From positions 1 to 53,489 of the forward strand of contig JBNARI010000014.1 of the NCBI GenBank assembly GCA_049718765.1: 53,489 nt of DNA, read 5' to 3'. The position numbers were made by a program, and so were the translations under genes. Origin of the DNA: JBNARI01 sp049718765. GTDB taxonomy: Bacteria; Bacillota; Sulfobacillia; DUMF01. Shown here piece by piece: positions 24,699 to 33,590 of this stretch (position 1 is the first letter of the stretch; each line of letters begins with the position of its first letter). The notes below the pieces were generated by a model, which made no database searches, was not told the DNA's origin, and saw only the letters and a list, made by a program, of their open reading frames with translations.

Positions 24699-26102
24699 TT
24701 AAGCTTTCCCGTGCGCCAGCAGCGGAGAAGTGCCAGCAGCCATCTTGGCCGCTTCCATTAATGCCTCACTGACCGTGGGATGGGGAAACATTATTTCTCC
24801 AAGCAGCTCCACCGTGCACTCAAGACGCATTGCGGTCACAGCGGCTCCGATTATTTCAGTCACGTTGGGCCCCACCATGTGCACCCCAACAATTTCCCCG
24901 TACTTCTCCTCTGCAATTACCTTTACAAATCCTGCTGCTTTGCCCATCGCAAGTGCTCTGCCCGACCCACCCATTGGGTATTTCCCGCAGCGCACTTTAC
25001 TAAACTTCTGCTTCGCCTCAGTCTCGGTCAATCCCACCCACGCCGCCTCGGGAACGGTATACACACAGGACGGCACGTATCTAGAGTCAAGAGAACTCCG
25101 CCTGCCACAGGCATTCTCAGCTGCGACAATGCCGCCAGCTGAAGCCACGTGGGCCAACAGGGGCCCGCCCGTCACATCTCCTGCTGCGTAGACCGCAGGG
25201 TTGCTAGTCCGCATTTGTTCATTTACTTTGACCCAACCATTCCTGGTTATCACCCCAGCAGTCTCCAGCCCCAGATCCTCCGTGTTCGGCTTCCGCCCAG
25301 CAGCCACTATCACTTTCTCACACTCTACTTGCAACTCCCGTTGCCCAGCCTGGATAACCACCTGGCAGCTTGCGCCCGTCCCGTTTTCCACAGATAACAC
25401 TCTAGAATTCGTTAAAACGACGACGCCCTTCGCCTTTAGTGCATCCGCAATTGCCGTTGAGACATCTACGTCAGCTTGAGGCAAGAGTCGATCCAGCACT
25501 TCCACGACGGTCACCTGGGAACCAAGCGCTCGGTAGAGGTAAGCAAGCTCAACGCCCATTACTCCACCGCCAACAATCGCCACCCGCGTGGGTACTTCTG
25601 TCATGTCGAAAACCTCTTCCCCAGACAATACAAAGTGCTTGTCAATCCCACTTATAGGGGGTATAGCAGGCCTGGAGCCGCTGGCGATGATGCAGCGATC
25701 AAATACGATTGTTTCTTCCCTTCCCGAGGGATCCAGCACCCTGACAGCGTTACCTGATGCAAAAGTCCCCATGCCGTTCTTTATGAGGACACCTTGACGA
25801 GCTAGCAAACCTTTTATGCTTCCAACAAGCTGCGCAATCACTCTTTGCTTGCGCTCCCTTACAGCGCTTACGTCAACCCTAGCTTCAGGAACAATGACTC
25901 CCATTGCCCGGGCATGAAGAAACTCTTCCCTTAGCTCAACGCTGCTAAGCCATGTCTTAGTCGGAATACACCCTCTGTTGAGGCACACCCCGCCGAGCTG
26001 TTGCTTCTCGACCAACACCACACTTGCACCCAATGTAGCAGCGCGCAATGCTGCTACGTATCCTCCGGGTCCGGCCCCGATGACCACAACCTTGCAAGCC
26101 AT
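24699..26102 (-). CDS. lpd: Dihydrolipoamide dehydrogenase (E3)
   Basis: 467 residues. FAD-binding GAGPGGYVAAL at 9-19; redox-active disulfide GGVCLNRGCIPTK with Cys40 and Cys45; NAD-binding GGGVMGVELAYLY mid-protein; and the C-terminal catalytic His in FPHPTVSE. It reoxidises the lipoyl group of AcoC with NAD. There is no N-terminal lipoyl domain, unlike some acetoin-system E3 proteins. ATG 26102 follows TAGGAGGTTCTAAAG. Confidence 0.95.
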   Translation of the reverse strand: MACKVVVIGAGPGGYVAALRAATLGASVVLVEKQQLGGVCLNRGCIPTKTWLSSVELREEFLHARAMGVIVPEARVDVSAVRERKQRVIAQLVGSIKGLLARQGVLIKNGMGTFASGNAVRVLDPSGREETIVFDRCIIASGSRPAIPPISGIDKHFVLSGEEVFDMTEVPTRVAIVGGGVMGVELAYLYRALGSQVTVVEVLDRLLPQADVDVSTAIADALKAKGVVVLTNSRVLSVENGTGASCQVVIQAGQRELQVECEKVIVAAGRKPNTEDLGLETAGVITRNGWVKVNEQMRTSNPAVYAAGDVTGGPLLAHVASAGGIVAAENACGRRSSLDSRYVPSCVYTVPEAAWVGLTETEAKQKFSKVRCGKYPMGGSGRALAMGKAAGFVKVIAEEKYGEIVGVHMVGPNVTEIIGAAVTAMRLECTVELLGEIMFPHPTVSEALMEAAKMAAGTSPLLAHGKA

Positions 26103-26130
26103 CTTTAGAACCTCCTAGCGACAGTCATTA

Positions 26131-27474
26131 CTAGACAAGTGCTGTCATGGGGTCCTCCAGAATAGAGCTAATCTCCTGAAGCAGCCGCGCCGCTGGAGCT
26201 CCATCCACCACTCTGTGATCAAAGACTAAGCTTAGGTAAACCGTAAGCCCAGGCACAACACGACCGTCCTCGACTATTGGCCTTTCCATAATCCTTCCTA
26301 CACCCAGGATGAGGGACTCTGGCAAATTGATTATCGGGGTGAAGAAATCCACTCCGTATGTACCCAGGTTTGTAACCGTGAACGTGCCACCTTCAAGGTC
26401 ACTCGGAGATAATCTTCCCGATCTCGCACTTCCCACTAATCTCTCCCTAATTTCTGCAATTTCTGAAATCGACTTCTTGTCGGCATCCCTTATGACGGGC
26501 ACAACCAAGCCATCATCGATGTCAACCGCCACCCCTATATTGACGCATGGCTTAATTTCCAGATGATCTCCGACCCAGGAGGCGTTGCAGTTGGGGTGAT
26601 TCCTAAGTGCGTGGGCAGCTGCCCACACTATTAAGTCCGTATAAGTGACCTTAACACCTTTCTTTTCCATCAAACGAGTCGAAATTGCATCCTTGAGAGT
26701 CTTGAGCCTATCTACTCGCACTTCACTCACAAGTGTAACCCGGGCTGTCTCTCTAGCACTTTTGCTCATCCGCTCCGCAATGATTGCTCTAATGCCCTGA
26801 ACAGGTACAACTGTAGGTTTCTCTTCGCTTGGTTGCGACTCTGGTAATCCCTTCTCTTGTTTTTTGTACGCCAATATATCTTGAGCCATGATACGCCCCG
26901 CTGGTCCAGTACCCGTCACAGTCCCTAGGTCCACCGCTTCCTTCTCAGCTATGCTCTTGGCCAGCGGCGTCGCACTTACCCGTTGTGACTCTGCTAGTCG
27001 CTCACCGGACAAGGCACTAGCCGTAGCCGCTGCAGCAGCCTTAACGTCGCCTTCTGTGATCCTCCCATCAGGCCCCGTGCCAATCACCGTGCTCAGATCC
27101 ACCCCAAGCTCTTTTGCCAGGCGGCGCACTGCAGGGCTGGCCTTGACTTCTCGGACCGTGGTTGGAGTACCCTGCTCCACAGCCCCAGCGGTCGGTCCAA
27201 GGCCAAGCTCAGCGAGGACCGAAGAAATGTCTTCAGCCTCGTCGGCAATGATGCCAATCACAGCCCCACAAGCAACGGTTGTCCCTTCAGGGACGACTAT
27301 CTTCCTCAGCACCCCGTCGCCTGGTGACTCCACTTCAGTAGTTACCTTGTCCGTCGTAACCTCCATGAGGCCCTCGCCGCGGGTAACCCTATCCCCTTCG
27401 CGTTTCAGCCACTTCACCAACGTGCCTTCGCTCATGGTTAACCCGAGCTTCGGCATGATCACCTTGGTAACCAA
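26131..27474 (-). CDS. acoC: Acetoin-dehydrogenase-type E2 (dihydrolipoamide acetyltransferase)
   Basis: 447 residues: one lipoyl domain (1-77) with Lys43 in TTDKVTTEVES; two peripheral subunit-binding domains in tandem (about 112-145, ASPAVRRLAKELGVDLSTV, and about 168-200, VSATPLAKSIAEKEAVDLGT); then the catalytic acyltransferase domain with DHRVVDG near 417. The second binding domain is unusual. It transfers the acyl group to CoA. The start is TTG 27474 behind GGGGGGACCTTAC. Whether the substrate is acetoin, pyruvate or a branched 2-oxoacid rests on context, since Por already covers pyruvate and AOR would handle acetaldehyde. Confidence 0.85.
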   Translation of the reverse strand: MVTKVIMPKLGLTMSEGTLVKWLKREGDRVTRGEGLMEVTTDKVTTEVESPGDGVLRKIVVPEGTTVACGAVIGIIADEAEDISSVLAELGLGPTAGAVEQGTPTTVREVKASPAVRRLAKELGVDLSTVIGTGPDGRITEGDVKAAAAATASALSGERLAESQRVSATPLAKSIAEKEAVDLGTVTGTGPAGRIMAQDILAYKKQEKGLPESQPSEEKPTVVPVQGIRAIIAERMSKSARETARVTLVSEVRVDRLKTLKDAISTRLMEKKGVKVTYTDLIVWAAAHALRNHPNCNASWVGDHLEIKPCVNIGVAVDIDDGLVVPVIRDADKKSISEIAEIRERLVGSARSGRLSPSDLEGGTFTVTNLGTYGVDFFTPIINLPESLILGVGRIMERPIVEDGRVVPGLTVYLSLVFDHRVVDGAPAARLLQEISSILEDPMTALV

Positions 27475-27489
27475 GTAAGGTCCCCCCTG

Positions 27490-28467
27490 CTACTCAGCCA
27501 TGACTTCTCGAATAGCCTTTTCAATGTCCTCTTCCGGTACAACCACTAGCTTCTCAAGGGCAGGGCTGAAGGGGACGGGCACGTCGGGTGCACATACCCT
27601 CTTTATTGGAGCTTTCAAACTGTAGAACGCATCCTGCATAGCCTTGAACGCAATCTCTGCCGCTACACCGCACGTTTCATAGCCCTCGTCACACACTACT
27701 AGCCGTCCCGTCTTCTTCACCGATTCCGCCACCGTTGCCCTGTCGTACGGAACCAGAGTCCTTGGATCGATGACCTCTACATCGATCCCCCCACTAGCAA
27801 GTCGTTCTGCAACTCTGAGTGCTTTCTCAACTAACTTCGATGTCGCTACGACTGTTACATCTTTGCCAGCTCGCCTAATGGCAGCTTTGCCAAACGGCAC
27901 CGTATACTCTTCTTCAGGCACTTCGCCTTCCACCGAATACAAGAACTTGTGCTCGAGGAACAACACTGGATTGTCATCACGGATGGCAGCCTTTAGCAAT
28001 CCCTTCGCATCATATGGGTTGGATGGAATTGCGATCTTAAGTCCGGGAACGTGCATGACCCAGGCATGCAGGCTTTGTGAGTGCTGAGCAGCAGAGGATC
28101 TCCCCGCACCAATGTTGGTACGTATTACAACAGGAATCTTGGCCTTCCCCCCAAACATGTAGCGCATCTTCGCCATCTGGTTAAATAGCTGGTCCGCACA
28201 AACAGCAATGAAATCCATGAACATGATTTCAACCACTGGCCTCATTCCTGTAACTGCAGCACCCAGGGCAGCCCCAACTATGGCCGATTCCGTAATCGGC
28301 GTATCTCTGACCCTTTCGTCGCCAAACTCCTGCCACAATCCCTCAGTTACCCTGAATATCCCGCCATATTTCCCCACGTCTTCTCCCATGATGAAGACTC
28401 TTTCATCACGTCTCATTTCTTCCCTGAGCGCCTCACGCAGCGCTTCCACATAGCGTATCTTGCGCAT
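27490..28467 (-). CDS. acoB: Acetoin-dehydrogenase-type E1, beta subunit
   Basis: 325 residues of the transketolase-like E1 beta family. Hallmarks are MGEDVGKYGGIFRVTEGL near 27-44, RDTPITESAIVGAALGAA, and the C-terminal domain with EVIDPRTLVPYD and VCDEGYETCG. With AcoA it forms the ThDP-dependent decarboxylase or acetoin-cleaving component. ATG 28467 follows GGGAGGTTACGCC. It lies 35 bases after acoA. Confidence 0.87.
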   Translation of the reverse strand: MRKIRYVEALREALREEMRRDERVFIMGEDVGKYGGIFRVTEGLWQEFGDERVRDTPITESAIVGAALGAAVTGMRPVVEIMFMDFIAVCADQLFNQMAKMRYMFGGKAKIPVVIRTNIGAGRSSAAQHSQSLHAWVMHVPGLKIAIPSNPYDAKGLLKAAIRDDNPVLFLEHKFLYSVEGEVPEEEYTVPFGKAAIRRAGKDVTVVATSKLVEKALRVAERLASGGIDVEVIDPRTLVPYDRATVAESVKKTGRLVVCDEGYETCGVAAEIAFKAMQDAFYSLKAPIKRVCAPDVPVPFSPALEKLVVVPEEDIEKAIREVMAE

Positions 28468-28502
28468 GGCGTAACCTCCCTTCCCTCATCCGCACAGTCC
28501 CA

Positions 28503-29477
28503 TTAACCCCACTCCTCATAGAACACGTCTTCGAACAGCTCTGCGGGCTCGGGGTACGGGCTCGCTTTTGCGAACTCAACCGCAGCCTCCACAGCTCGCT
28601 TGCACTCCACGTCGATCGCATCAAGCTCTTCGGCCGTTGCTACACCTGTTTCGATAAGGTGCTGCCGGAATCGCTTGATCGGACACCGTTGCTTCCACTC
28701 CTCCATTTCTTCCTTGGGCCTGTACAGTGCGCCCATGTTCGGATCGCCTACATGGTGACCGCCCCACCGGTAAGTCTTACACTCAATCAGTGTAGGCCCT
28801 CCCCCATTCCTCGCCCGCTCAGCAGCTGCTTTTACTGAACGGTAAACCGCAAGAACGTCGTTCCCATCCACAACCTCTCCCGGTATGCCATAAGCAACTG
28901 CCCTGTCTGCAACGTCCTTTATGTTCTGATGCCGGCTTTGGGCCAACGAAATCCCATAAAGGTTGTTCTCGCAAACGAATATGACGGGAAGCTTCCAAAT
29001 CGAAGCCATATTTAGACTCTCGTGGAATGTTCCTTGATTGGAAGCTCCGTCGCCGAAGAAACATACCGTAACTTGCTTTGTTTTCCTCATCTTTGCGGAC
29101 AAGGCAGCGCCTACAGCTATCGGTAGGCCGCCTCCGACGATCCCGTTGGCGCCTAGTATCCCAAGGTCTAAGTCTGCAATGTGCATGGACCCACCTTTTC
29201 CTTTGCAGTAGCCCGTCCTCTTCCCCAGAATCTCCGCCATCATGTACTTGAGGTCTCCGCCTTTGGCTATCAAGTGGCCATGACCTCTGTGCGTGCTAGT
29301 AATGTAGTCATCCGGATTTAGGGCTGCACAGGCACCGACGGCAACAGCCTCTTCCCCAATGTACAAGTGAGCAAGACCAGGCATAAGTCCCTGCGTGTAC
29401 AAATCCCACGTGGCATACTCAAAATCCCTGATTGTGACCATTAATCTGTACATGTTGAGCTTCAGCTTAGCGTCCAT
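28503..29477 (-). CDS. acoA: Acetoin-dehydrogenase-type E1, alpha subunit
   Basis: 324 residues. ThDP-binding motif GDGASNQGTFHESLNMASIW (20 residues) leads to VIFVCENN near 170-177, and LIECKTYRWGGHHVGDP ends the catalytic domain. The short form without the N-terminal extension of many pyruvate dehydrogenases resembles AcoA. It should cleave acetoin to acetaldehyde and a C2 unit passed to AcoC. ATG 29477 follows GGGGGGTAACCAGT. First gene of acoA-acoB-acoC-lpd-aor-moaD; no clear promoter was found in the region to its right. Confidence 0.85.
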   Translation of the reverse strand: MDAKLKLNMYRLMVTIRDFEYATWDLYTQGLMPGLAHLYIGEEAVAVGACAALNPDDYITSTHRGHGHLIAKGGDLKYMMAEILGKRTGYCKGKGGSMHIADLDLGILGANGIVGGGLPIAVGAALSAKMRKTKQVTVCFFGDGASNQGTFHESLNMASIWKLPVIFVCENNLYGISLAQSRHQNIKDVADRAVAYGIPGEVVDGNDVLAVYRSVKAAAERARNGGGPTLIECKTYRWGGHHVGDPNMGALYRPKEEMEEWKQRCPIKRFRQHLIETGVATAEELDAIDVECKRAVEAAVEFAKASPYPEPAELFEDVFYEEWG

Positions 29478-30048
29478 ACTGGTTACCCCCCTTTTTAGTT
29501 ACCAGAGACGTAACAGCTAGCGCTGATGTAACCTACGCTGGCTGGTACTACAAGGCACGATTTCACATACGCATGCCCTAGAAGCTTGACTGACTGACGT
29601 AGTAGTACTTTATTCGTTCGACCCAGGATGGATAACCTGGGCCGCTTGTCCGTTCCCTGACTCCTAATGTGTCCTGAACTCACAGTAGCGCTCATAGAGA
29701 ACCCTCAGAGCCGCTACGACAGCTCGCTCAGAATCAGAAGGAGTCTATGGTATTTATTTTTCACCTCTTCAAGCAAAGGCTCCAAACCCTGATCCAGGCA
29801 GTACCCGATCACCAGCTTCCTCAAGGTGGCAACGCCGGTCGCCTAGGAAAGGGTAAAATCAGCATCCAAGATTATCCCGATGTCTTGGTCAACGACAACT
29901 AAAATCCCAGTACCTGATGGTGACCCGAAGTGCCAGATCGCCCGTCGGGTCTTGCCTAACCGCTGAACAATGTTCGATCTTGCTCACGACCTGCAAAGGG
30001 TGTACTGTTCGAACCCCTGTTGGCCCAATCAGTCAGCATCGATCAATG
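29478..30048. other. Gene-poor stretch with possible gene remnants
   Basis: No intact gene is supported. It holds a 6-bp stem-loop at 29622-29641 (CCCAGG/CCTGGG). On the minus strand one frame stays open from about 29985 to 29714 except for a TAG at 29845-29843 and has ordinary protein-like composition (for example GTGILVVVDQD and LEPLLEEVKNKYH). It may be a decayed gene, but I do not recognise it. Confidence 0.4.
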
Positions 30049-30230
30049 AAAAAAGCCCACCAGACACTACCTCAGTTGAGGTCCCTGCGCTGGCGTGGGC
30101 TTAACTCACATCTGTAGCCCGATGACGTCGAGCCGTCGTAAGTAAGCAGCCGCGTGCACTTTCGGAAGACAATCAGTCTTCCGTCCGTGTCCAGGACACT
30201 CCGTCCCTGACAATTGTTACGTTCGACACA
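30049..30230 (-). ncRNA. Candidate structured RNA or leader ending in an intrinsic terminator
   Basis: Reading on the minus strand from about 30227 there are successive stems: GTGTCC/GGACAC (30187-30199), GGAAGAC/GTCTTCC (30164-30182), and a terminator in which AAGCCCAC-CAG (30053-30063) pairs with CTG-GC-GTGGGCTT (30090-30102) around an inner ACCTCA/TGAGGT stem, followed by six T. A weak promoter TTGGTA-17-TATGGG ends at 30234. No known family is recognised, and no intact gene follows. Confidence 0.4.
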
Positions 30231-30599
30231 ATTCCCATAATTCCTTCTGCCAGTACTACCAAACACTCTCTAGCTGAAAACTGAACAACAAGACGCCTTG
30301 TAATCCAGGTACACAGCATTAGCTTTGACCACCCTGTCATACACATTCCCCGGCGCACGGGCCTGCAAGGGGTGTTTAGGAAATAGCCTTTCGGCTGGCG
30401 CTATCCACCTTCATGCCCGACGGGCCTTTTACACTTTACACTGTCCGGCTTCACCATTTCGGCGTGCGCTTGGGATGGTCACAGAGCCGCTGCCGTTGGA
30501 TCCACAGTTCCTGCTTCACTGCACGATTCAGCCCAGAACGTGTCTAATCCAGGCCGTCCATACCCGTCTTGTACGCCATAGCGGGTTCTGCTATAGTAA

Positions 30600-30832
30600 T
30601 TGTGCAGTGTTGTCGCCGGGAATCCCGGCGATTTGTGCTCTTATCCACAGCTTGTTGATAATTCTGTGGATAGTGTTGTTGATTTCCTATAAACTTGTGC
30701 GACATTTGTCTTGGCCAACAGACCTTAAACCCTTTACGTTTCGGCCATCTTCGTTCTGGAAGCTGCTGGTCTTATTCACAGATGTGAAACACCAGAGCTC
30801 CGCAATTTTTGCCTTGACGAAGGGTGGTGCGC
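30600..30832 (+). other. oriC, upstream part: DnaA boxes before dnaA
   Basis: Perfect DnaA boxes TTATCCACA (30641-30649) and TTATTCACA (30772-30780), plus an inverted box with one mismatch (TGTGGATAG, 30665-30673). Another one-mismatch box (TCATACACA) lies at 30337-30345. The interval between is AT-rich. With the second cluster after dnaA this fits the bipartite origin of Firmicutes. Confidence 0.75.
30613..30631. repeat. Perfect 9+9 palindrome next to oriC
   Basis: TCGCCGGGA-A-TCCCGGCGA ends 10 bases before the first perfect DnaA box. It could be a terminator stem insulating the origin (TTTG follows on plus) or a protein site. Role inferred only. Confidence 0.4.
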
Positions 30833-32236
30833 ATGAACTCCGAACTTGAGGAACTCTGGGCAAGGACACTCCACCAGGTTCAAGCCCAGGTAATGAAGCC
30901 AAGCTTCGATACCTGGCTTAGGCAAACGAAACCCCTAGCGCTCTACGGCAACACCCTGGTAGTAGGCTTGCAGAATGACTTCGCCCGGGAGTGGGTCCAA
31001 ACACACTATGCCGACTTGCTGCGCACCGCGTTTAGGAACACTTCGGGCAGGGACTACAACATAAAGTTCGTGATTTCTCCTCACAACAACTCTTCTGCTT
31101 CAGCAGATAACAAACAACAGGATCCCCCTGCTCCCGCAGAGGTGGCGCCTGTCCATCCACTTCCTCCACCTCCAACCCAACGCTCCTCACCTGTCAGGTA
31201 CTCTCAAAGGCTTAACCCTAAGTACACCTTTGACACATTCGTCGTGGGTCCATCCAACAGATTGGCCCACGCTGCATGCCTCGCGGTTGCAGAGGAGCCG
31301 GCAAAGGCCTACAATCCCCTCTTCATTTACGGGGGCGTCGGCCTGGGAAAGACCCACCTGATGCACGCAATAGGCCACTACTCACAGCTAAACTACCCAT
31401 CGATCAAGGTAGTGTACGTCTCGTCCGAGACTTTCACCAACGAGCTTATTATGGCTATTCGCGAGCGGGAAACTATGGAGTTCCGCAACAGGTACCGCAA
31501 CGTGGACATCCTCCTCATAGATGATATCCAGTTCCTGGCAGGCAAAGAGGGCACACAGGAGGAGTTCTTCCATACTTTCGATGCGCTGCATCACGCTAAC
31601 AAACAAATAGTGATTTCGAGCGACAGGCCTCCAAGGGAAATCGCCACTCTTGAGGAACGACTGCGAACGCGCTTCGAGTGGGGCCTCATCTGCGACATTC
31701 AACCCCCTGACCTGGAAACCAGGATCGCAATACTTCGGAACAAGGCGGCTTTGGATGGCGTGGAGGTGCCAGAAGACGTCATTCACTACATTGCATCCCG
31801 CATTGAAACCAACATCCGGGAGCTAGAAGGTGCCCTGATTAGAGTAGCCGCCTATGCTTCCATGTACTCGAGACCCATAGACTTAGAGCTTTGTATGCAG
31901 GCGCTTAAAGACCTGGTGCCTCAAGAGCACGCAAGGAAAGTCACCCTTTCCCTTATCCAGGATGTGGTCGCGTCCTACTATTCTTTGGAGCCAGACGACC
32001 TCACAAACAAGAAACGAAATAGGGCGGTGGCTTTCCCGCGCCAGGTGGCCATGTACCTGTGCAGGGTACTCACAGACGCGTCTCTACCTGCTGTTGGACA
32101 GCATTTCGGTGGCCGGGACCACACCACGGTACTTCACGCGTATAACAAGATATCCGAACAAATGAAGTACGATTCCGCACTTGCTGCGACCATTCAAACC
32201 CTTACCCAGACTATTAAAGCGAGGACTTCTGCTTGA
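30833..32236 (+). CDS. dnaA: Chromosomal replication initiator DnaA
   Basis: 467 residues with all four domains. Domain I starts ELEELWARTLHQVQAQV; a Pro/Ser/Gln-rich linker covers about 85-115; the AAA+ domain has Walker A GGVGLGKTH near 166-174 and Walker B LLIDDIQFL; the C-terminal DNA-binding domain ends with the DnaA signature GGRDHTTVLHAY. ATG 30833 lies 8-9 bases after AAGGG; in-frame GTGs at 30824 and 30827 are too close to that site. Flanked on both sides by DnaA boxes, so self-control is probable. Confidence 0.97.
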   Translation: MNSELEELWARTLHQVQAQVMKPSFDTWLRQTKPLALYGNTLVVGLQNDFAREWVQTHYADLLRTAFRNTSGRDYNIKFVISPHNNSSASADNKQQDPPAPAEVAPVHPLPPPPTQRSSPVRYSQRLNPKYTFDTFVVGPSNRLAHAACLAVAEEPAKAYNPLFIYGGVGLGKTHLMHAIGHYSQLNYPSIKVVYVSSETFTNELIMAIRERETMEFRNRYRNVDILLIDDIQFLAGKEGTQEEFFHTFDALHHANKQIVISSDRPPREIATLEERLRTRFEWGLICDIQPPDLETRIAILRNKAALDGVEVPEDVIHYIASRIETNIRELEGALIRVAAYASMYSRPIDLELCMQALKDLVPQEHARKVTLSLIQDVVASYYSLEPDDLTNKKRNRAVAFPRQVAMYLCRVLTDASLPAVGQHFGGRDHTTVLHAYNKISEQMKYDSALAATIQTLTQTIKARTSA

Positions 32237-32467
32237 GGGTAAACTGTGGACCTGCTGTGAAGAACCTGGGAATAATCCACAACCGCCAGTGCGCTGAGTT
32301 TTGCTCCTGTGAATCTGTGGATTGTTTCCCCTTATCATTCACAGAGTTGCCCACAACGCGGCGGCGTTGTGGGGCACAGTTTTCCCATGTATATCCACAT
32401 TATCCACACGGCTACTGGCGCGACTACTTGGGATTTTGATAATAAATCTTCATAAGGAGGCATGTGA
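32237..32467 (+). other. oriC, downstream part: DnaA boxes between dnaA and dnaN
   Basis: Perfect box TTATCCACA at 32400-32408, boxes with one mismatch at 32273-32281 (TAATCCACA), 32335-32343 (TCATTCACA) and 32391-32399 (ATATCCACA), and a degenerate inverted box at 32316-32324. An AT-rich stretch (TTTTGATAATAAATC, about 32434-32448) just before the dnaN ribosome site is the likeliest unwinding element. Confidence 0.75.
32350..32373 (+). terminator. Stem-loop after dnaA within oriC
   Basis: CCCACAACGC and GCGTTGTGGG form a perfect 10-bp stem with a 4-base loop, followed on plus by GGCACAGTTTTCCC. It may terminate dnaA transcription or act as an origin structure; the T-run is 6 bases away, so termination is uncertain. 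Confidence 0.45.
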
Positions 32468-33589
32468 ATGAAACTGCTCGTTGCCCAACCCAGACTGTCA
32501 GAGGCGTTACAGGCAGCGTCGTATTTCACACCGCCACGAACTCTGTCCAACGCGCCAGCTCCAGCAGTGCTTAGGGGCGAGGAGGGCACCATTTGGATAT
32601 ACACCCAGGACTTTGGCCAGTGGTTCGAGTGCAACATCCCTGGGGAAGTAATCGAGCCTGGTGAAGTTCGCGTGCCGCTCAAGATCTTGGTCGAAGTCGT
32701 AAAAAAGCTGCCCACTGGCGCTGTGATGCTTTCGCTGAACGATGGGAACGGTAACATGCTCATATCAACGGGCAACTCCAACTATGCAGTGGTGACCCTG
32801 GCTGGAGCTGAGGTGGAGACAGATCTTGAAGAGAAGAGTTATCCTCCGGAAGAGACTGTGACGATCCCTGGTAAGTCGTTCGGCACAATTGTGGCGAGTA
32901 CTGCCTTCGCTGCTTCCAGCGACTTGACCCGGGACATTATGACCGGAGTGAACATGCGGTTTGAGGAAAACTTCGTTTCCATGGCTGCTGTGGATGGTGT
33001 GAGGCTTGCCTACAACCGAATTCAGGTGGCACAGTCAGCAAGGTCGGAAGTCTCAGCTGTAGTGCCTGCGGCGCTGTTGGGGGATGTGGCAAGGATATGT
33101 CAGGACAAGGAAACGGTAGAGGTCCAATTTTACAGGAAGGCGGTGTGCTTCAAGTCTGGGAATTACACAGTATTCAGCAGAACGCTTGAGGGAAAGTTCC
33201 CAGCATACAAGGAAATAATTAACATTGAGGGCGGGACGTCTGTGATTGTTGGAAAGAACGATTTTTGTGATGCGCTGGAACGGGTGTCACTGTTCAGCAG
33301 GGATACTGACAAAGCAGTCGTGCTGGACTTGGAACCCGCCAAGGTTGTCATTTCGTCGATGTCTGCGGACGTGGGAAGTGGAAGGGAAGAAGTCCCTGCA
33401 AGGGTTGAAGGCGAGCGCTTCAGAGTGTCCTTTAACGCCAGGTACTTGCTTGAAGGAATGAAACCCTTCAGTGCCGAAGATGTGTTGTTGCAGCTCACAG
33501 GCCCCGTCTCGAAAGCGTGCGTGCGGGCTTGGGAGTCCACGGATTGGGTGGACTATCGCTACATACTGATGCCGCTCAAGATGGAGTGA
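32468..33589 (+). CDS. dnaN: DNA polymerase III sliding clamp, beta subunit
   Basis: 373 residues, three repeated clamp domains as expected. Recognisable stretches are LKILVEVVKKLP in domain 1, FSRTLEGKFPAYKEII in domain 2/3 and the C-terminal YRYILMPLKM that forms part of the peptide-binding pocket. It forms the ring that tethers the replicase. ATG 32468 follows AAGGAGGCATGTGA. Confidence 0.96.
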   Translation: MKLLVAQPRLSEALQAASYFTPPRTLSNAPAPAVLRGEEGTIWIYTQDFGQWFECNIPGEVIEPGEVRVPLKILVEVVKKLPTGAVMLSLNDGNGNMLISTGNSNYAVVTLAGAEVETDLEEKSYPPEETVTIPGKSFGTIVASTAFAASSDLTRDIMTGVNMRFEENFVSMAAVDGVRLAYNRIQVAQSARSEVSAVVPAALLGDVARICQDKETVEVQFYRKAVCFKSGNYTVFSRTLEGKFPAYKEIINIEGGTSVIVGKNDFCDALERVSLFSRDTDKAVVLDLEPAKVVISSMSADVGSGREEVPARVEGERFRVSFNARYLLEGMKPFSAEDVLLQLTGPVSKACVRAWESTDWVDYRYILMPLKME

Positions 33590-33590
33590 T

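Noticed and set aside
26131..29477. Reading the E1-E2-E3 genes as pyruvate dehydrogenase
   Set aside because: Por is already present, E1 alpha is of the short AcoA-like form, and AOR in the same operon fits acetaldehyde formation. Not excluded, only less likely.
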